Below are positions 35,462 to 43,087 of a stretch of 64,000 nt of DNA, one piece after another; the first letter of the stretch is position 1; the number at the start of each line of letters is the position of its first letter. The position numbers and the translations under genes are program-made. The notes beneath the pieces were generated by a model, which was not told where the DNA came from, made no database searches, and was given only the letters and a program-made list of their open reading frames with translations. This DNA comes from Streptomyces humicola (GTDB taxonomy: Bacteria > Actinomycetota > Actinomycetes > Streptomycetales > Streptomycetaceae), in contig NZ_JANFNG010000013.1 of assembly GCF_024436035.1 (NCBI RefSeq), forward strand, positions 62,001-126,000, written 5' to 3'.

Positions 35462-36277
35462 TCAGGCGGCGGACGGCGGTGCTGCCGTCAGCGTCACCAC
35501 GGCTTCACTCGTGTACATGAGGAAGGTGAGCGTCTCTTCGAAGTAGAGGAGGATGCCGGTGTCGTCGTGCGACAAGTAGCCGATGGACAGGTCTTGCCCG
35601 ATGCGCAGTTCGAAGTCGCCGCCCCGGGTGGAGAGCAGGAACGCCCCGTCGATGGCCGGCGCCCAGATGATCTCGCCGTCCAGAAGCCGGGCTATGTGCT
35701 TGTGAATCGGGTAGCCGTGGTCGGACGTCTCGCTGACGGCGGTGAAGGCGTCGGCGCTGAGGGCGAGCGTGTAGGCTCCGCCGACACCCGCCAGCCGCAG
35801 CGCGGTCACGGCCTGGCTGATGGCGTTGGGGTAGTCGCGCACATCGGCGGGCAGGCTCAGCGCGGGGTTCGAGGAGCTCTTGCGTATGCCGGCGATGCCT
35901 GCGGCGGCATACCCTTCGAACACCATGCGGTCCTCGGCGAACGCGATCCTCCTGGCGGCGTCCTTCACCGGCTGCCAGTCCGCGTCCTTGGCTCCGCGTG
36001 CAACGTCGTCGACCTGTCGGCGGTCGAGGGTGAACGGAACGCACAGCTCGACGATCGGCTGCGAGCGGCGGGTGTGGGCGATGACCCCCTCCGCCGGAGC
36101 GTCGACGGCGTCCAGATGACCGGTGGCGACGGCGGACAGTTCGAAACCGGTCGGGTCGGGCACGTCGACGATCCGTCGAGCGGCCACGTGGCGCCTGAAG
36201 GTGCGTCGCGCCTCGTCCTCCAAGTCGGCCCAGGCGGCTGAGGAGATGGGCGCCAGTTCACGGTGGAGGTTGTTCAT
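35462..36277 (-). CDS. Family 1 encapsulin nanocompartment shell protein
   Basis: The 271-residue protein starts MNNLHRELAPISSAAWADLEDEA and continues with RHVAARRIVDVPDP, EGVIAHTRRSQPIVELCVPF and FEGYAAAGIAGIRKSSSNP, all characteristic of HK97-fold encapsulins (linocin M18 type). It self-assembles into a protein shell that takes in cargo with a C-terminal targeting peptide. ATG 36277 follows AGGAGCACCGCCG and overlaps the upstream cargo gene by 20 bp. The shell gene looks intact although its cargo gene is broken. Confidence 0.92.
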   Translation of the reverse strand: MNNLHRELAPISSAAWADLEDEARRTFRRHVAARRIVDVPDPTGFELSAVATGHLDAVDAPAEGVIAHTRRSQPIVELCVPFTLDRRQVDDVARGAKDADWQPVKDAARRIAFAEDRMVFEGYAAAGIAGIRKSSSNPALSLPADVRDYPNAISQAVTALRLAGVGGAYTLALSADAFTAVSETSDHGYPIHKHIARLLDGEIIWAPAIDGAFLLSTRGGDFELRIGQDLSIGYLSHDDTGILLYFEETLTFLMYTSEAVVTLTAAPPSAA

Positions 36278-36815
36278 CGGCGGTGCTCCTCTTCATGTCG
36301 CCGATCCGCAGGGAATCGTCCGGGTGCGGAGCGTGCGGACCGGGTGCCGTCCTGCCCGTGCCCGTGCCCGTGCCCGCGATCGCGATCGCGATCGCGGCGT
36401 CCGCGCCGGGCGGATCGGGGAGGTCCTCCAGGAAATCGGCGGCCGGTACGAAGAACAGCATGCCGGTCACTGCGGTGGAGAAGTCCAAGATCCGGTCGTG
36501 CGCGGCCGGAGGTTCACCGAGGAACATGCGCTCCAGCATCGTCTCAGTCACCGCGGGGGTGCGGGCATAGCCGATGAAGTACGTGCCGAACTCGCCGCGC
36601 CCGGCACTGCCGAATGACCCGATGCCGGCGACGCAGCTGAGCGCCCCGTTCGGCGCCCGGAAACCGACAGCCCTCTGCAACCCGGGCAGGTCAGAGAGCA
36701 ACTCCCGTGCGACCGGCTCGCCGCCCGCATCGACGGTCACTACCAGGAAGACCGCCGCGGTCGTCAGCGGGGTCAGCACCGGCTGCGGAGTCGGCCCGAG
36801 GGAGGGTCCGGCCAT
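36258..36815 (-). pseudogene. DyP-type peroxidase encapsulin cargo, catalytic centre deleted
   Basis: The 185-residue frame begins like encapsulated DyP peroxidases (PQPVLTPLTTAAVFLVVTVD, then GLQRAVGFRAPNGALSCVAGIGS) and jumps straight to the C-terminal part (FGSAGRGEFGTYFIGYARTP, MFLGEPP, ILDFSTAVTGMLFF). The missing 150 or so residues hold the GFVDG distal Asp and the proximal heme His. The encapsulin targeting peptide at the end (SLRIGDMKRS) is kept. The frame is open and its start has a GAAGGGG box, so a heme-less cargo-like protein could still be made. Confidence 0.82.
36353..36396. repeat. Hexamer tandem repeats in the DyP linker
   Basis: TGCCCG occurs four times (36353-36376), followed by GCGATC three times (36376-36393). 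On the minus strand they encode alternating Ala-Ile and Gly-Thr dipeptides between the DyP body and its encapsulin targeting peptide. Repeat slippage would only change linker length by two residues at a time. Confidence 0.85.
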
Positions 36816-36821
36816 CGCCAT

Positions 36822-37295
36822 ACCCCTTCACAGTCGTCTTCACAGTCGTCGCGAGCGGGGCACGTGGTGCAGCCGATGTCGTCAGCACCTGTCGCCGGGG
36901 CGTTCCGCACCGGGACTGTGCAGATGCGTCAGCCGACCGGGGTGGAGGGACCTTGCTGGAAACGCCCTTACAGGATAAGGCGGGCATTGCGGCACCTGCC
37001 ACCGCGCCTGCCGGCGCACCGGGCCCAGGTGCGTGACGACCGCGGGCCTGTGACGGCGGCGATGCTCGAAACACGGTCAGTGACCAGAGTGGCGCGGTCC
37101 CGAGCCCACGGTCCTCGCCTAGCGCGCCGCAACGCCCGAGAGCCTGCTCACACTCGGCCGGGTCGTCGACCTCGCCACCCCCGGATCGTCATCCGTGCCC
37201 GACTCAGCCCGGCGCGGACCGCGAAGCCCAGACAGACTCCTTCGGTGGTGGTCCTCATGATCGTCGGGCGTTGATCGCGTTGCCTTGGGCCGACG
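36822..37295. other. 474-bp gap upstream of the encapsulin operon
   Basis: It must include the promoter of the DyP-encapsulin genes. A perfect 12-bp direct repeat, TTCACAGTCGTC, occurs twice in tandem at 36827-36838 and 36839-36850, just upstream of the start codon. The remainder toward helR shows no coding sequence or RNA that I recognise. Confidence 0.5.
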
Positions 37296-39443
37296 TCAGG
37301 AGCTCGTGAGGATCACGAGTTGCTGGGTGGCTCGGGTCATCGCGACATAGCGGTCGACCGCTCCTTCGATGCCCTCGCCGAACGCCTGTGGGTCGATGAG
37401 GACGACCAGGTCGAACTCCAACCCCTTCGACAGCTCCGGGGTCAGCGACCGGATGCGGGATGTCGCCCGGAACGTGGGATCGCCGATGACGCAGGCGATC
37501 CCGTCGGCGTGCGCGAGGAGCCAGGTGTCGAGGATCGAGTCCAGATCCGGAACAGATCCGTGAACGACGGGGACGTCGCTGCTGCGGATGGAGGTCGGCA
37601 CATTGGCGTCCGGGAGCGCGGCTCGGATGACCAGCTCGGCTTCCGCCATGACCTCTTCCGGCGTCCGGTAGTTGATGCTCAGGGAGGCCACGTTGATCCG
37701 GTCGAGCCCGATCCGCTCGAGCCGTTCCTGCCACGACTCTGTGAACCCGTGCCTGGCCTGGGCGCGGTCCCCGACAATGGTGAAGCTCCGGGACGGGCAG
37801 CGGAGCAGCAGCATGTGCCACTCTGCGTCGGTCAGTTCCTGAGCCTCGTCCACGACGATGTGCGCGAACGGGCCGGCGAGAGGTTCCGGGTCGGTGCTGG
37901 GCAGTGCGGTCTCGTCGATCAGGCTGTCCTGCAGGTCCTGTCCGCGCAGCATCGTCACCGCACCTTCACCATCGTCATCGGCCTCGAGCAGGTTGTCGAT
38001 GACGTTGACCATGCGCTCGCGTTCGGCGGCGACAGCGGCGCCCAGCCGACGCTTTCGTCGCGACGTCTCCGGGTCGCCGAGCCGCTGCCGTGCTGCGTCC
38101 AGGAGCGGCAGGTCGGACACCGTCCAAGCCTGGGCGTCCTGGCGTTGCAGCTTCCGAACGTCATCGGGGCTGAGCCAGGGAGCGCACATCCGCAGGTAGG
38201 CGGGTACCGACCACAGGTCTGCGACGAGGTCAGCCGCTTCGAGCAGCGGCCACGCGCGGTTGAGGGTCCTGATCAGCTCTTTGTTGTGCAGCAGCGACCT
38301 GCGGAACAGGTCAGGCGAGACGTCGCCGTCGTGCTTGTCCATCAGGATCGTGAGCAGCTCCTCCCAGATCTGGTCACGCGCTTCGTTGTGCGGAATACCT
38401 GGTTCTGGTGCTTCGAACGCCTGGGCCCAATCGTCGGCGCTCAGCCAGATGTCGGACCAGTCGGTCGTGACCGTCATCCCCTCGGTGGGCGGCTCTTCGT
38501 AGAACCTGACGGCCGTCTCGATCGCCTTCACCATGTTCGCGGATGACTTCAGGAGGGCCACGTTCGGGTCGGTCTCGATCGCTGCTCCGGCTCCCTCGGC
38601 GACGAGGTCTCGCAGGGTGCAGGTCTGCACGCCCTCCTCTCCGAGGCTGGGGAGGACGTCGGCGACGTAGGCCAGGTAGGGCTGGTGCGGACCGACGAAC
38701 AGCACGCCGCCCCGACGGTGACCGAGGCGAGGGTCGGAGTAGAGGAGGTAGGCGGAGCGGTGCAGAGCGACGACGGTCTTCCCCGTACCCGGACCGCCGT
38801 CGACGACGAGAGCGCCGTGGGATCCCGCCCGGATGATGGCGTCCTGGTCGGCCTGGATGGTGGCGAGCACGTCTCGCATTCGGGTCGACCGGTTGCTGCC
38901 CAGGCTGGCGATGAAGGCAGACTGGTCGTCGAGCGCGGCGTGCCCTTCAAGACCGTCAGCGGTGAACACTTCGTCCCAGTAGTCGCTGATCCGGCCGCGG
39001 GTCCAGCGATACCTGCGGCGGCTTGCCAGACCCATCGGGTTGGCGTGGGTCGCCGCGAAGAACGGCTCAGCCGCGGGGGAGCGCCAGTCGAGCAGCAGCC
39101 GACGACCCGCGCTGTCGGTGAGGCCAAGTCGTCCGATGTACACGGGCTCAGGGTTGTCTGCGCTGACGATGTGCCCGAGGCACAGGTCCAAACCGAAGCG
39201 ACGCAAGGCGCGCAGGCGACCGGTCAGCCGGTGGATCTCCATGTCCCGGTCCATCGCCTGCCGGCCAATGCCGCCGGGCGCCTTGAGCTCGGCGTCGAGG
39301 CGGTCGGACAGTTCGGCGATCGCCTGCTCGAGGCTCTCCGCGATGGCCGCGAAGTGCTGCTCGTCGCCGGCGATCAGCCTCGGCTCGGCCTTGGGGAATA
39401 GGTGGTCGGGAAAATCAAACGCGTTGGTGGTCAGGGGGTTCAT
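37296..39443 (-). CDS. helR: RNA polymerase recycling ATPase HelR (rifamycin resistance)
   Basis: The 715-residue superfamily 1 helicase-like ATPase begins MNPLTTNAFDFPDHL and has Walker A (DGGPGTGKTVVALHR), Walker B (VVDEAQELTD), and SINYRTPEEV. Streptomyces HelR pulls rifamycin-bound RNA polymerase free and so gives resistance; the N-terminus and whole layout match what I remember of that family. ATG 39443 is used. An RAE palindrome lies 209 bp upstream, the known control element for such genes. A plain UvrD-like repair helicase is unlikely given length and context. Confidence 0.92.
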   Translation of the reverse strand: MNPLTTNAFDFPDHLFPKAEPRLIAGDEQHFAAIAESLEQAIAELSDRLDAELKAPGGIGRQAMDRDMEIHRLTGRLRALRRFGLDLCLGHIVSADNPEPVYIGRLGLTDSAGRRLLLDWRSPAAEPFFAATHANPMGLASRRRYRWTRGRISDYWDEVFTADGLEGHAALDDQSAFIASLGSNRSTRMRDVLATIQADQDAIIRAGSHGALVVDGGPGTGKTVVALHRSAYLLYSDPRLGHRRGGVLFVGPHQPYLAYVADVLPSLGEEGVQTCTLRDLVAEGAGAAIETDPNVALLKSSANMVKAIETAVRFYEEPPTEGMTVTTDWSDIWLSADDWAQAFEAPEPGIPHNEARDQIWEELLTILMDKHDGDVSPDLFRRSLLHNKELIRTLNRAWPLLEAADLVADLWSVPAYLRMCAPWLSPDDVRKLQRQDAQAWTVSDLPLLDAARQRLGDPETSRRKRRLGAAVAAERERMVNVIDNLLEADDDGEGAVTMLRGQDLQDSLIDETALPSTDPEPLAGPFAHIVVDEAQELTDAEWHMLLLRCPSRSFTIVGDRAQARHGFTESWQERLERIGLDRINVASLSINYRTPEEVMAEAELVIRAALPDANVPTSIRSSDVPVVHGSVPDLDSILDTWLLAHADGIACVIGDPTFRATSRIRSLTPELSKGLEFDLVVLIDPQAFGEGIEGAVDRYVAMTRATQQLVILTSS

Positions 39444-39447
39444 CTCA

Positions 39448-39591
39448 TCAGCTCCGATCTGCGGTCGCTCCCGCGAAGTCCGGCGGCGCGCACACCCGCA
39501 CCTCGGCGCCGAGTTCGCGCAACCGCAGCGCGAGTCCCACCACCGGCTCGACGTCACCGCACGACCTATGAACCGACAACAGCGCACGCAC
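39448..39591 (-). pseudogene. N-terminal stub of a macrolide/rifamycin-type glycosyltransferase
   Basis: Between the RAE and helR a 47-codon frame (GTG 39591 to TGA) reads like the start of GT1/MGT enzymes: VRALLSVHRSCGDVEPVVGL, then LRELGAEVRVCAPPDF. In this family the first strand LLSxHGSRGDVEP is the hallmark. The rest of the enzyme is missing. Rifamycin glycosyltransferases (Rgt) are also RAE-controlled, so this is best read as a truncated rgt, now acting at most as a leader ORF that ends 5 bp before helR. Confidence 0.7.
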
Positions 39592-39651
39592 TTCGTGAAT
39601 CTGCCATTTCCGCAGGTTCTGGCCTCGGCCAGCGATTCTGCGGCACGACCC

Positions 39652-39670
39652 GGGTCTTGCCGTAAGCCCC
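39652..39670 (-). promoter_or_regulatory. Rifamycin-associated element (RAE)
   Basis: On the minus strand the 19 bp read GGGGCTTACGGCAAGACCC, an interrupted palindrome (GGG-CTT ... AAG-CCC type) that matches the RAE as I remember it. RAEs lie upstream of rifamycin-resistance genes in actinomycetes and are needed for rifamycin-induced expression. It points toward the glycosyltransferase stub and helR. Confidence 0.85.
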
Positions 39671-40162
39671 CCGGTGCGCTATAGGTTGAGAGTGGCAAGG
39701 GGTGGGGGGTACTTTCATTTACCTTCATCGTCCGCGGCTGGATGGACACGCCCTTCGCGATGCGGCGACGCGCCACGTACGGCGGTTTCGTCGGTCCAGG
39801 AGAGTCTCCCCTGGCCCTACTTGCAGCCGCGGAACAAGAAGCTCTCACCCTCTTCAGCAAGGCTGGCTCGAACGTCGTCGAGAGCGCCCGCCATTGAACG
39901 TGCCCGAGCGGCAGGTGTTGTCCGTCCCGAGGTCGCCATCTCCCACCTGCTGAAACTCGTCAGCGCCAGCTGCCTCGCGCACACGGCGCGACACCCGCTC
40001 AGGTACGGCTGGCATGGACGCTGCACCGCGGGCCACACGTACTGGCGATCCCGGGCACGTCCGGCCCCCGGCCACCTGTGAACTTCGCCGCCGGCGCTGC
40101 AGCTGTCCCAGGCCGACGCCTCCCGCCGGGCAGCGCGGGCACGCCGCGGGCCATGGCCTGGT
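39671..40162. other. Gap upstream of helR with mixed gene debris
   Basis: About 490 bp without an intact gene. On the + strand, 39895-39960 translates to IERARAAGVVRPEVAISHLL, similar to the end of TetR-family regulators, and then the reading changes frame into an aldo/keto reductase end (listed separately). The two pieces suggest several deletions. No start codon or ribosome binding site goes with either. Confidence 0.4.
39988..40107 (+). pseudogene. Aldo/keto reductase C-terminal fragment
   Basis: The + frame beginning at 39988 reads ATPAQVRLAWTLHRGPHV then LAIPGTSG and NFAAGA. AKR enzymes end with just this pattern (ATPAQVALAW, a short helix, IPGT, NVAAG). The preceding three quarters of the enzyme, including the catalytic Asp-Tyr-Lys-His, are absent. 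It is a decayed remnant. Confidence 0.6.
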
Positions 40163-40849
40163 TCAGACCTCGGTGGGGCCGGGTCCTCGATCCGTGGTTT
40201 CGGTGGTGTGCAGGTGAGCGGTGAGGTCTTCGTGCGTGGGGGGCGGGGGGAGCGGCCGGGCGGCGTGAGGGCGTAGGCCGTCGAGGAAGATGTGCAGGTG
40301 GCGAGCGGCGAGGGTGGTGGCTTGCTCGGCGGGGAGGTAGGGCAGGGGACGGCAGGCGAGCGCTCCGGTGGTGATCAGGTCCACTGCTGTGACGTCGGGA
40401 CGGACTGCACCCTGGGCGCGGGCGACGGCCAGTATGTCTTCCAGGACGGCTGCGATCTGGCGTTGGAGTGTGAACGCTTCGGGGTCGTCGGTGACGGGAC
40501 CGCCGATCAGGGGTAGGACGAGCATGTCCCGCTGGTCGACCAGGCGCAGCATCATCACCTCGATGGCGGCCAGTGGGTCCTGGGATGCGGTCTGCAGCGC
40601 GTCGTGAGCGGTCTGGAGTACAAGGGTGAAGCCGTCGATGACGACCTGCCGGATGAGGGCGTCGCGGTCGGGGAAGCGCCGGTAGAGCGTGGCGATGTTG
40701 ACCCCCGCGCGGCGGGCGATCTCGTCGAGCGGGGCGGCGGTGCCCAATTCCCGGAAGGCAGAGCGGGCGGCGGCCAAGATCTGGGTGCGGTTGCGTGCGG
40801 CGTCTGCCCGCAATCGCGGTGCGCCGTCTCGGGATGCGCTGCGAGTCAC
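40163..40849 (-). CDS. TetR-family transcriptional regulator
   Basis: The 228-residue protein has an N-terminal helix-turn-helix (RTQILAAARSAFRELGTAAPLDEIARRAGVNIATLYRRFPDRD, residues about 18-60) and a TetR C-terminal helical domain. GTG 40849 follows GGAGGAAGGCCCCACG; a longer frame from ATG 40921 lacks a good site. It is divergent from the SDR gene and probably represses it through the palindrome between them. The ligand is unknown. The last 25 residues are Pro/His/Thr-rich. Confidence 0.9.
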   Translation of the reverse strand: MTRSASRDGAPRLRADAARNRTQILAAARSAFRELGTAAPLDEIARRAGVNIATLYRRFPDRDALIRQVVIDGFTLVLQTAHDALQTASQDPLAAIEVMMLRLVDQRDMLVLPLIGGPVTDDPEAFTLQRQIAAVLEDILAVARAQGAVRPDVTAVDLITTGALACRPLPYLPAEQATTLAARHLHIFLDGLRPHAARPLPPPPTHEDLTAHLHTTETTDRGPGPTEV

Positions 40850-40926
40850 CGTGGGGCCTTCCTCCGTCGTCTGTGCTGGTGGACGCGTCGAGGCTACGTC
40901 AGTGGTGGCCGCCTTGGGCATTAAGT

Positions 40927-40940
40927 GCAGGATTTCCTGC
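40927..40940. promoter_or_regulatory. Putative TetR operator in the tetR/SDR divergent region
   Basis: GCAGGATTTCCTGC is an inverted repeat with 6-bp arms and a TT centre. It lies about 10 bp upstream of TACGCT (40949-40954), a plausible -10 element for the SDR gene, where a repressor would block transcription of the SDR gene. Confidence 0.5.
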
Positions 40941-41065
40941 GGTTGGGGTACGCTGAAGACGTCGGATCGGGGGTACTCGGGGGACGCCTTGGGCGCGGCG
41001 GATGTCTGTGACGCCCGCTTCGGCCCTTCGCCTCGGGCGCCCCTACGTATCGCGAGAGAAGAGAA

Positions 41066-41854
41066 GTGGTGGCAGCCGTGCAGAGCGCACGTTTCGAAGG
41101 CAAGGCGGCAGTGGTCACCGGCGGCAGCCGGGGTATAGGCGCCGCCGTCGCAAGGCGACTGGCCGCCGAGGGTGCCTCCGTGGCGATCGGCTACAGGGGC
41201 AACAAGGAGGCGGCGGACGCACTCGTCGCCGAACTCACGGGCAACGGCAGCAGGGCGATCGCCGTACAGGCCGACGTCGCCGACCCGGAACAGACGGCCG
41301 CGATGATCGCGCGAGCGGTGGCCGAGTTCGGACGCCTGGACGCCCTCGCGTCCTGCGCCGGTATCGAGCACTTCGACGCCCTGGACAAGATCACCCCAGC
41401 CGACTTCGACCGCGTCTTCGCCGTCAACACCCGCGGGCAGCTGTTCGCCGCCCAGCATGCCGCCGCCCACATGCGGGAAGGCGGCCGGATCGTACTGACG
41501 TCCTCCGTCAGCGCCTCGCGGGCGATCTTCGCCCATACCCTGTACGCCGCGAGCAAGGGAGCGGTGGAGTCGATGGTGCTGAACCTGTCCGCGGAACTCG
41601 GGCAGAAGGGGATCACCATCAACGCGATCGCCCCCGGCGGTACGGCCACCGACATGGCCGCCGAGTACGGAGCCAGCTATCAGCACCCGGAGCAGGTCGG
41701 CAAGATCTCACTGACCGAGTGGCTCAACGTCCAGGTCGCCCTCAAGCGGCTCGCGGAGCCGTCCGAGGTGGCCGCCGGGTACGCCTTCCTCGCCTCCGAC
41801 GACGCGGCCTACATGACCGGCCGCACCCTCCAGGTCGATGGCGGGATGTTCTAG
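41066..41854 (+). CDS. Short-chain dehydrogenase/reductase
   Basis: The 262-residue protein has the NAD(P)-binding GGSRGIG motif, the NNAG-equivalent ASCAGIEH, catalytic Ser in LTSSVS and YAASKG with the catalytic Tyr and Lys. The end LQVDGGMF is typical of 3-oxoacyl-ACP reductase-like SDRs. The real substrate is unknown. Three in-frame GTG codons (41066, 41069, 41078) follow GAGAAGAGAA; the first is used here. Likely controlled by the divergent TetR. Confidence 0.9.
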   Translation: MVAAVQSARFEGKAAVVTGGSRGIGAAVARRLAAEGASVAIGYRGNKEAADALVAELTGNGSRAIAVQADVADPEQTAAMIARAVAEFGRLDALASCAGIEHFDALDKITPADFDRVFAVNTRGQLFAAQHAAAHMREGGRIVLTSSVSASRAIFAHTLYAASKGAVESMVLNLSAELGQKGITINAIAPGGTATDMAAEYGASYQHPEQVGKISLTEWLNVQVALKRLAEPSEVAAGYAFLASDDAAYMTGRTLQVDGGMF

Positions 41855-41905
41855 CCCACCCCTGGGCATCGAACCCGCCGGCACCGCTCGTCGCCCGTGG
41901 GCTTG

Positions 41906-41935
41906 GCAGTCCGCCCTCCCGTGGGGGCGGACTGC
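41906..41935 (+). terminator. Terminator hairpin after the SDR gene
   Basis: Arms GCAGTCCGCCC (41906-41916) and GGGCGGACTGC (41925-41935) pair over 11 bp with an 8-nt loop. It lies 52 bp after the SDR stop. The remaining gap to the DinB gene (41936-42160) has no feature that I can support. Confidence 0.7.
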
Positions 41936-42160
41936 TGTCCTTCAGATCCATGCGGCTCAGAGCCGGTTGCAGGCGGGCCTGCGCGGGGATCTGCCGGGTG
42001 CCCGACCCCTTCCCTGGCGCATGTATCCTGACCCGCGCTGATTCGATGGTCGGTTGTCAACGCCTGTCATCGTTGATTCGCCTCGGACGGCCAACCGACG
42101 GCCCCAAGCCCGGCCGTGCTGCGACGATACGTCCTCACCGCACGTCCTCACCGCACCGGG

Positions 42161-42730
42161 TCAGCCCATGCTCTTGGCGCCGTCCAGGGACTCGCGGATG
42201 ATATCGGCATGGCCTGCGTGCTGGGCGGTCTCGGCGATGATGTGCATCAGCACCCGGCGGGCCGACCAGCGCGCGCCAGGCTCGAACCACGGGGCCTTGG
42301 GTAGCGGCTGGGGGGCGTCCAGATCGGGCAGGCCGGCGACCAACTCATCGGTCAGGCGCGCGACCTCGGCGTAGTCGGCCAGCACACCGGCCAGCGTCTC
42401 GCCGGGCAGCATCCGGAACTCGTCGGCCCGCCGGGCCCAATCGGCCTCCGTCATGCTGGTGAAGTCGCCCATCGCCGATGGGCCGTCCAGGATGAACCGC
42501 ACCCAGTTCCGCTCGGCCGCCGCGACGTGCTTGATCAGGCCGCCCAGGCACAGCTCGCTGGCAGTGGTCGGACGCCCGGCCTGCTCGTCGGTGAGGTCGC
42601 GGGTGGTGAAGCGCAGGAAGTGCCGGTGCTTGGCGAGCACCTCCAGGAGGTCGGCGCGCTCGCCGGTGGTGGCCGGCGCGTCGGCCAGGTCGTGGGTGGC
42701 AAGCTCGTTGACGGTCACGGTCTCGCTCAT
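42161..42730 (-). CDS. DinB-family (DUF664) protein
   Basis: The 189-residue four-helix-bundle protein has the three metal-binding histidines expected of the DinB superfamily: LGGLIKHVAAAERNW and the closing HIIAETAQHAGHADIIRE. Actinobacterial members may be thiol-dependent S-transferases using mycothiol, but function here is unknown. It stands alone, convergent with the SDR gene. Confidence 0.88.
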   Translation of the reverse strand: MSETVTVNELATHDLADAPATTGERADLLEVLAKHRHFLRFTTRDLTDEQAGRPTTASELCLGGLIKHVAAAERNWVRFILDGPSAMGDFTSMTEADWARRADEFRMLPGETLAGVLADYAEVARLTDELVAGLPDLDAPQPLPKAPWFEPGARWSARRVLMHIIAETAQHAGHADIIRESLDGAKSMG

Positions 42731-42841
42731 GGTCGCTGCCTTCCGTAGTTCCTGTTCCGCCGGGCAAGGAGCACGCTAGGGGCAACAGCGGTCAGTTTCT
42801 GACCTCAATGGCAAAAGAATCGAGCCGCACGGGCTCGCCTG

Positions 42842-43030
42842 CTCACAAGGCACGCCAACCGTCGTCGGCCGTTCGTCCACACCCAGCCCACGCCCACGGT
42901 CGGCTTCCCCCGGGCCTTCCACGAGGAGTTCACCCTCGCACCCGCCGACTCGTTGTCCTACCGCTACCGAATCCTGATCGCCGATAGCGTCTGGAGTCGG
43001 AGCGTATCGAGGAGCATCGGTACGCACTGC
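42842..43030 (+). pseudogene. C-terminal fragment of a PmoA/DUF6807-type protein
   Basis: The + frame reads RRRPFVHTQPTPTVGFPRAF, then HEEFTLAPADSLSYRYRILI and ADSVWSR. DUF6807 proteins end with a similar run (xHTQPxPxxxFPxAF ... LxPGexLxYRYrivIADG). After Trp the frame shifts; another frame continues ERIEEH. No start or upstream part is present. The family name is from memory and needs checking. Confidence 0.45.
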
Positions 43031-43087
43031 CGCGGTAAGCCCACGGTCACCGTCAGCCGTACACGCACCGCAACCCCAGGAAGGTGC

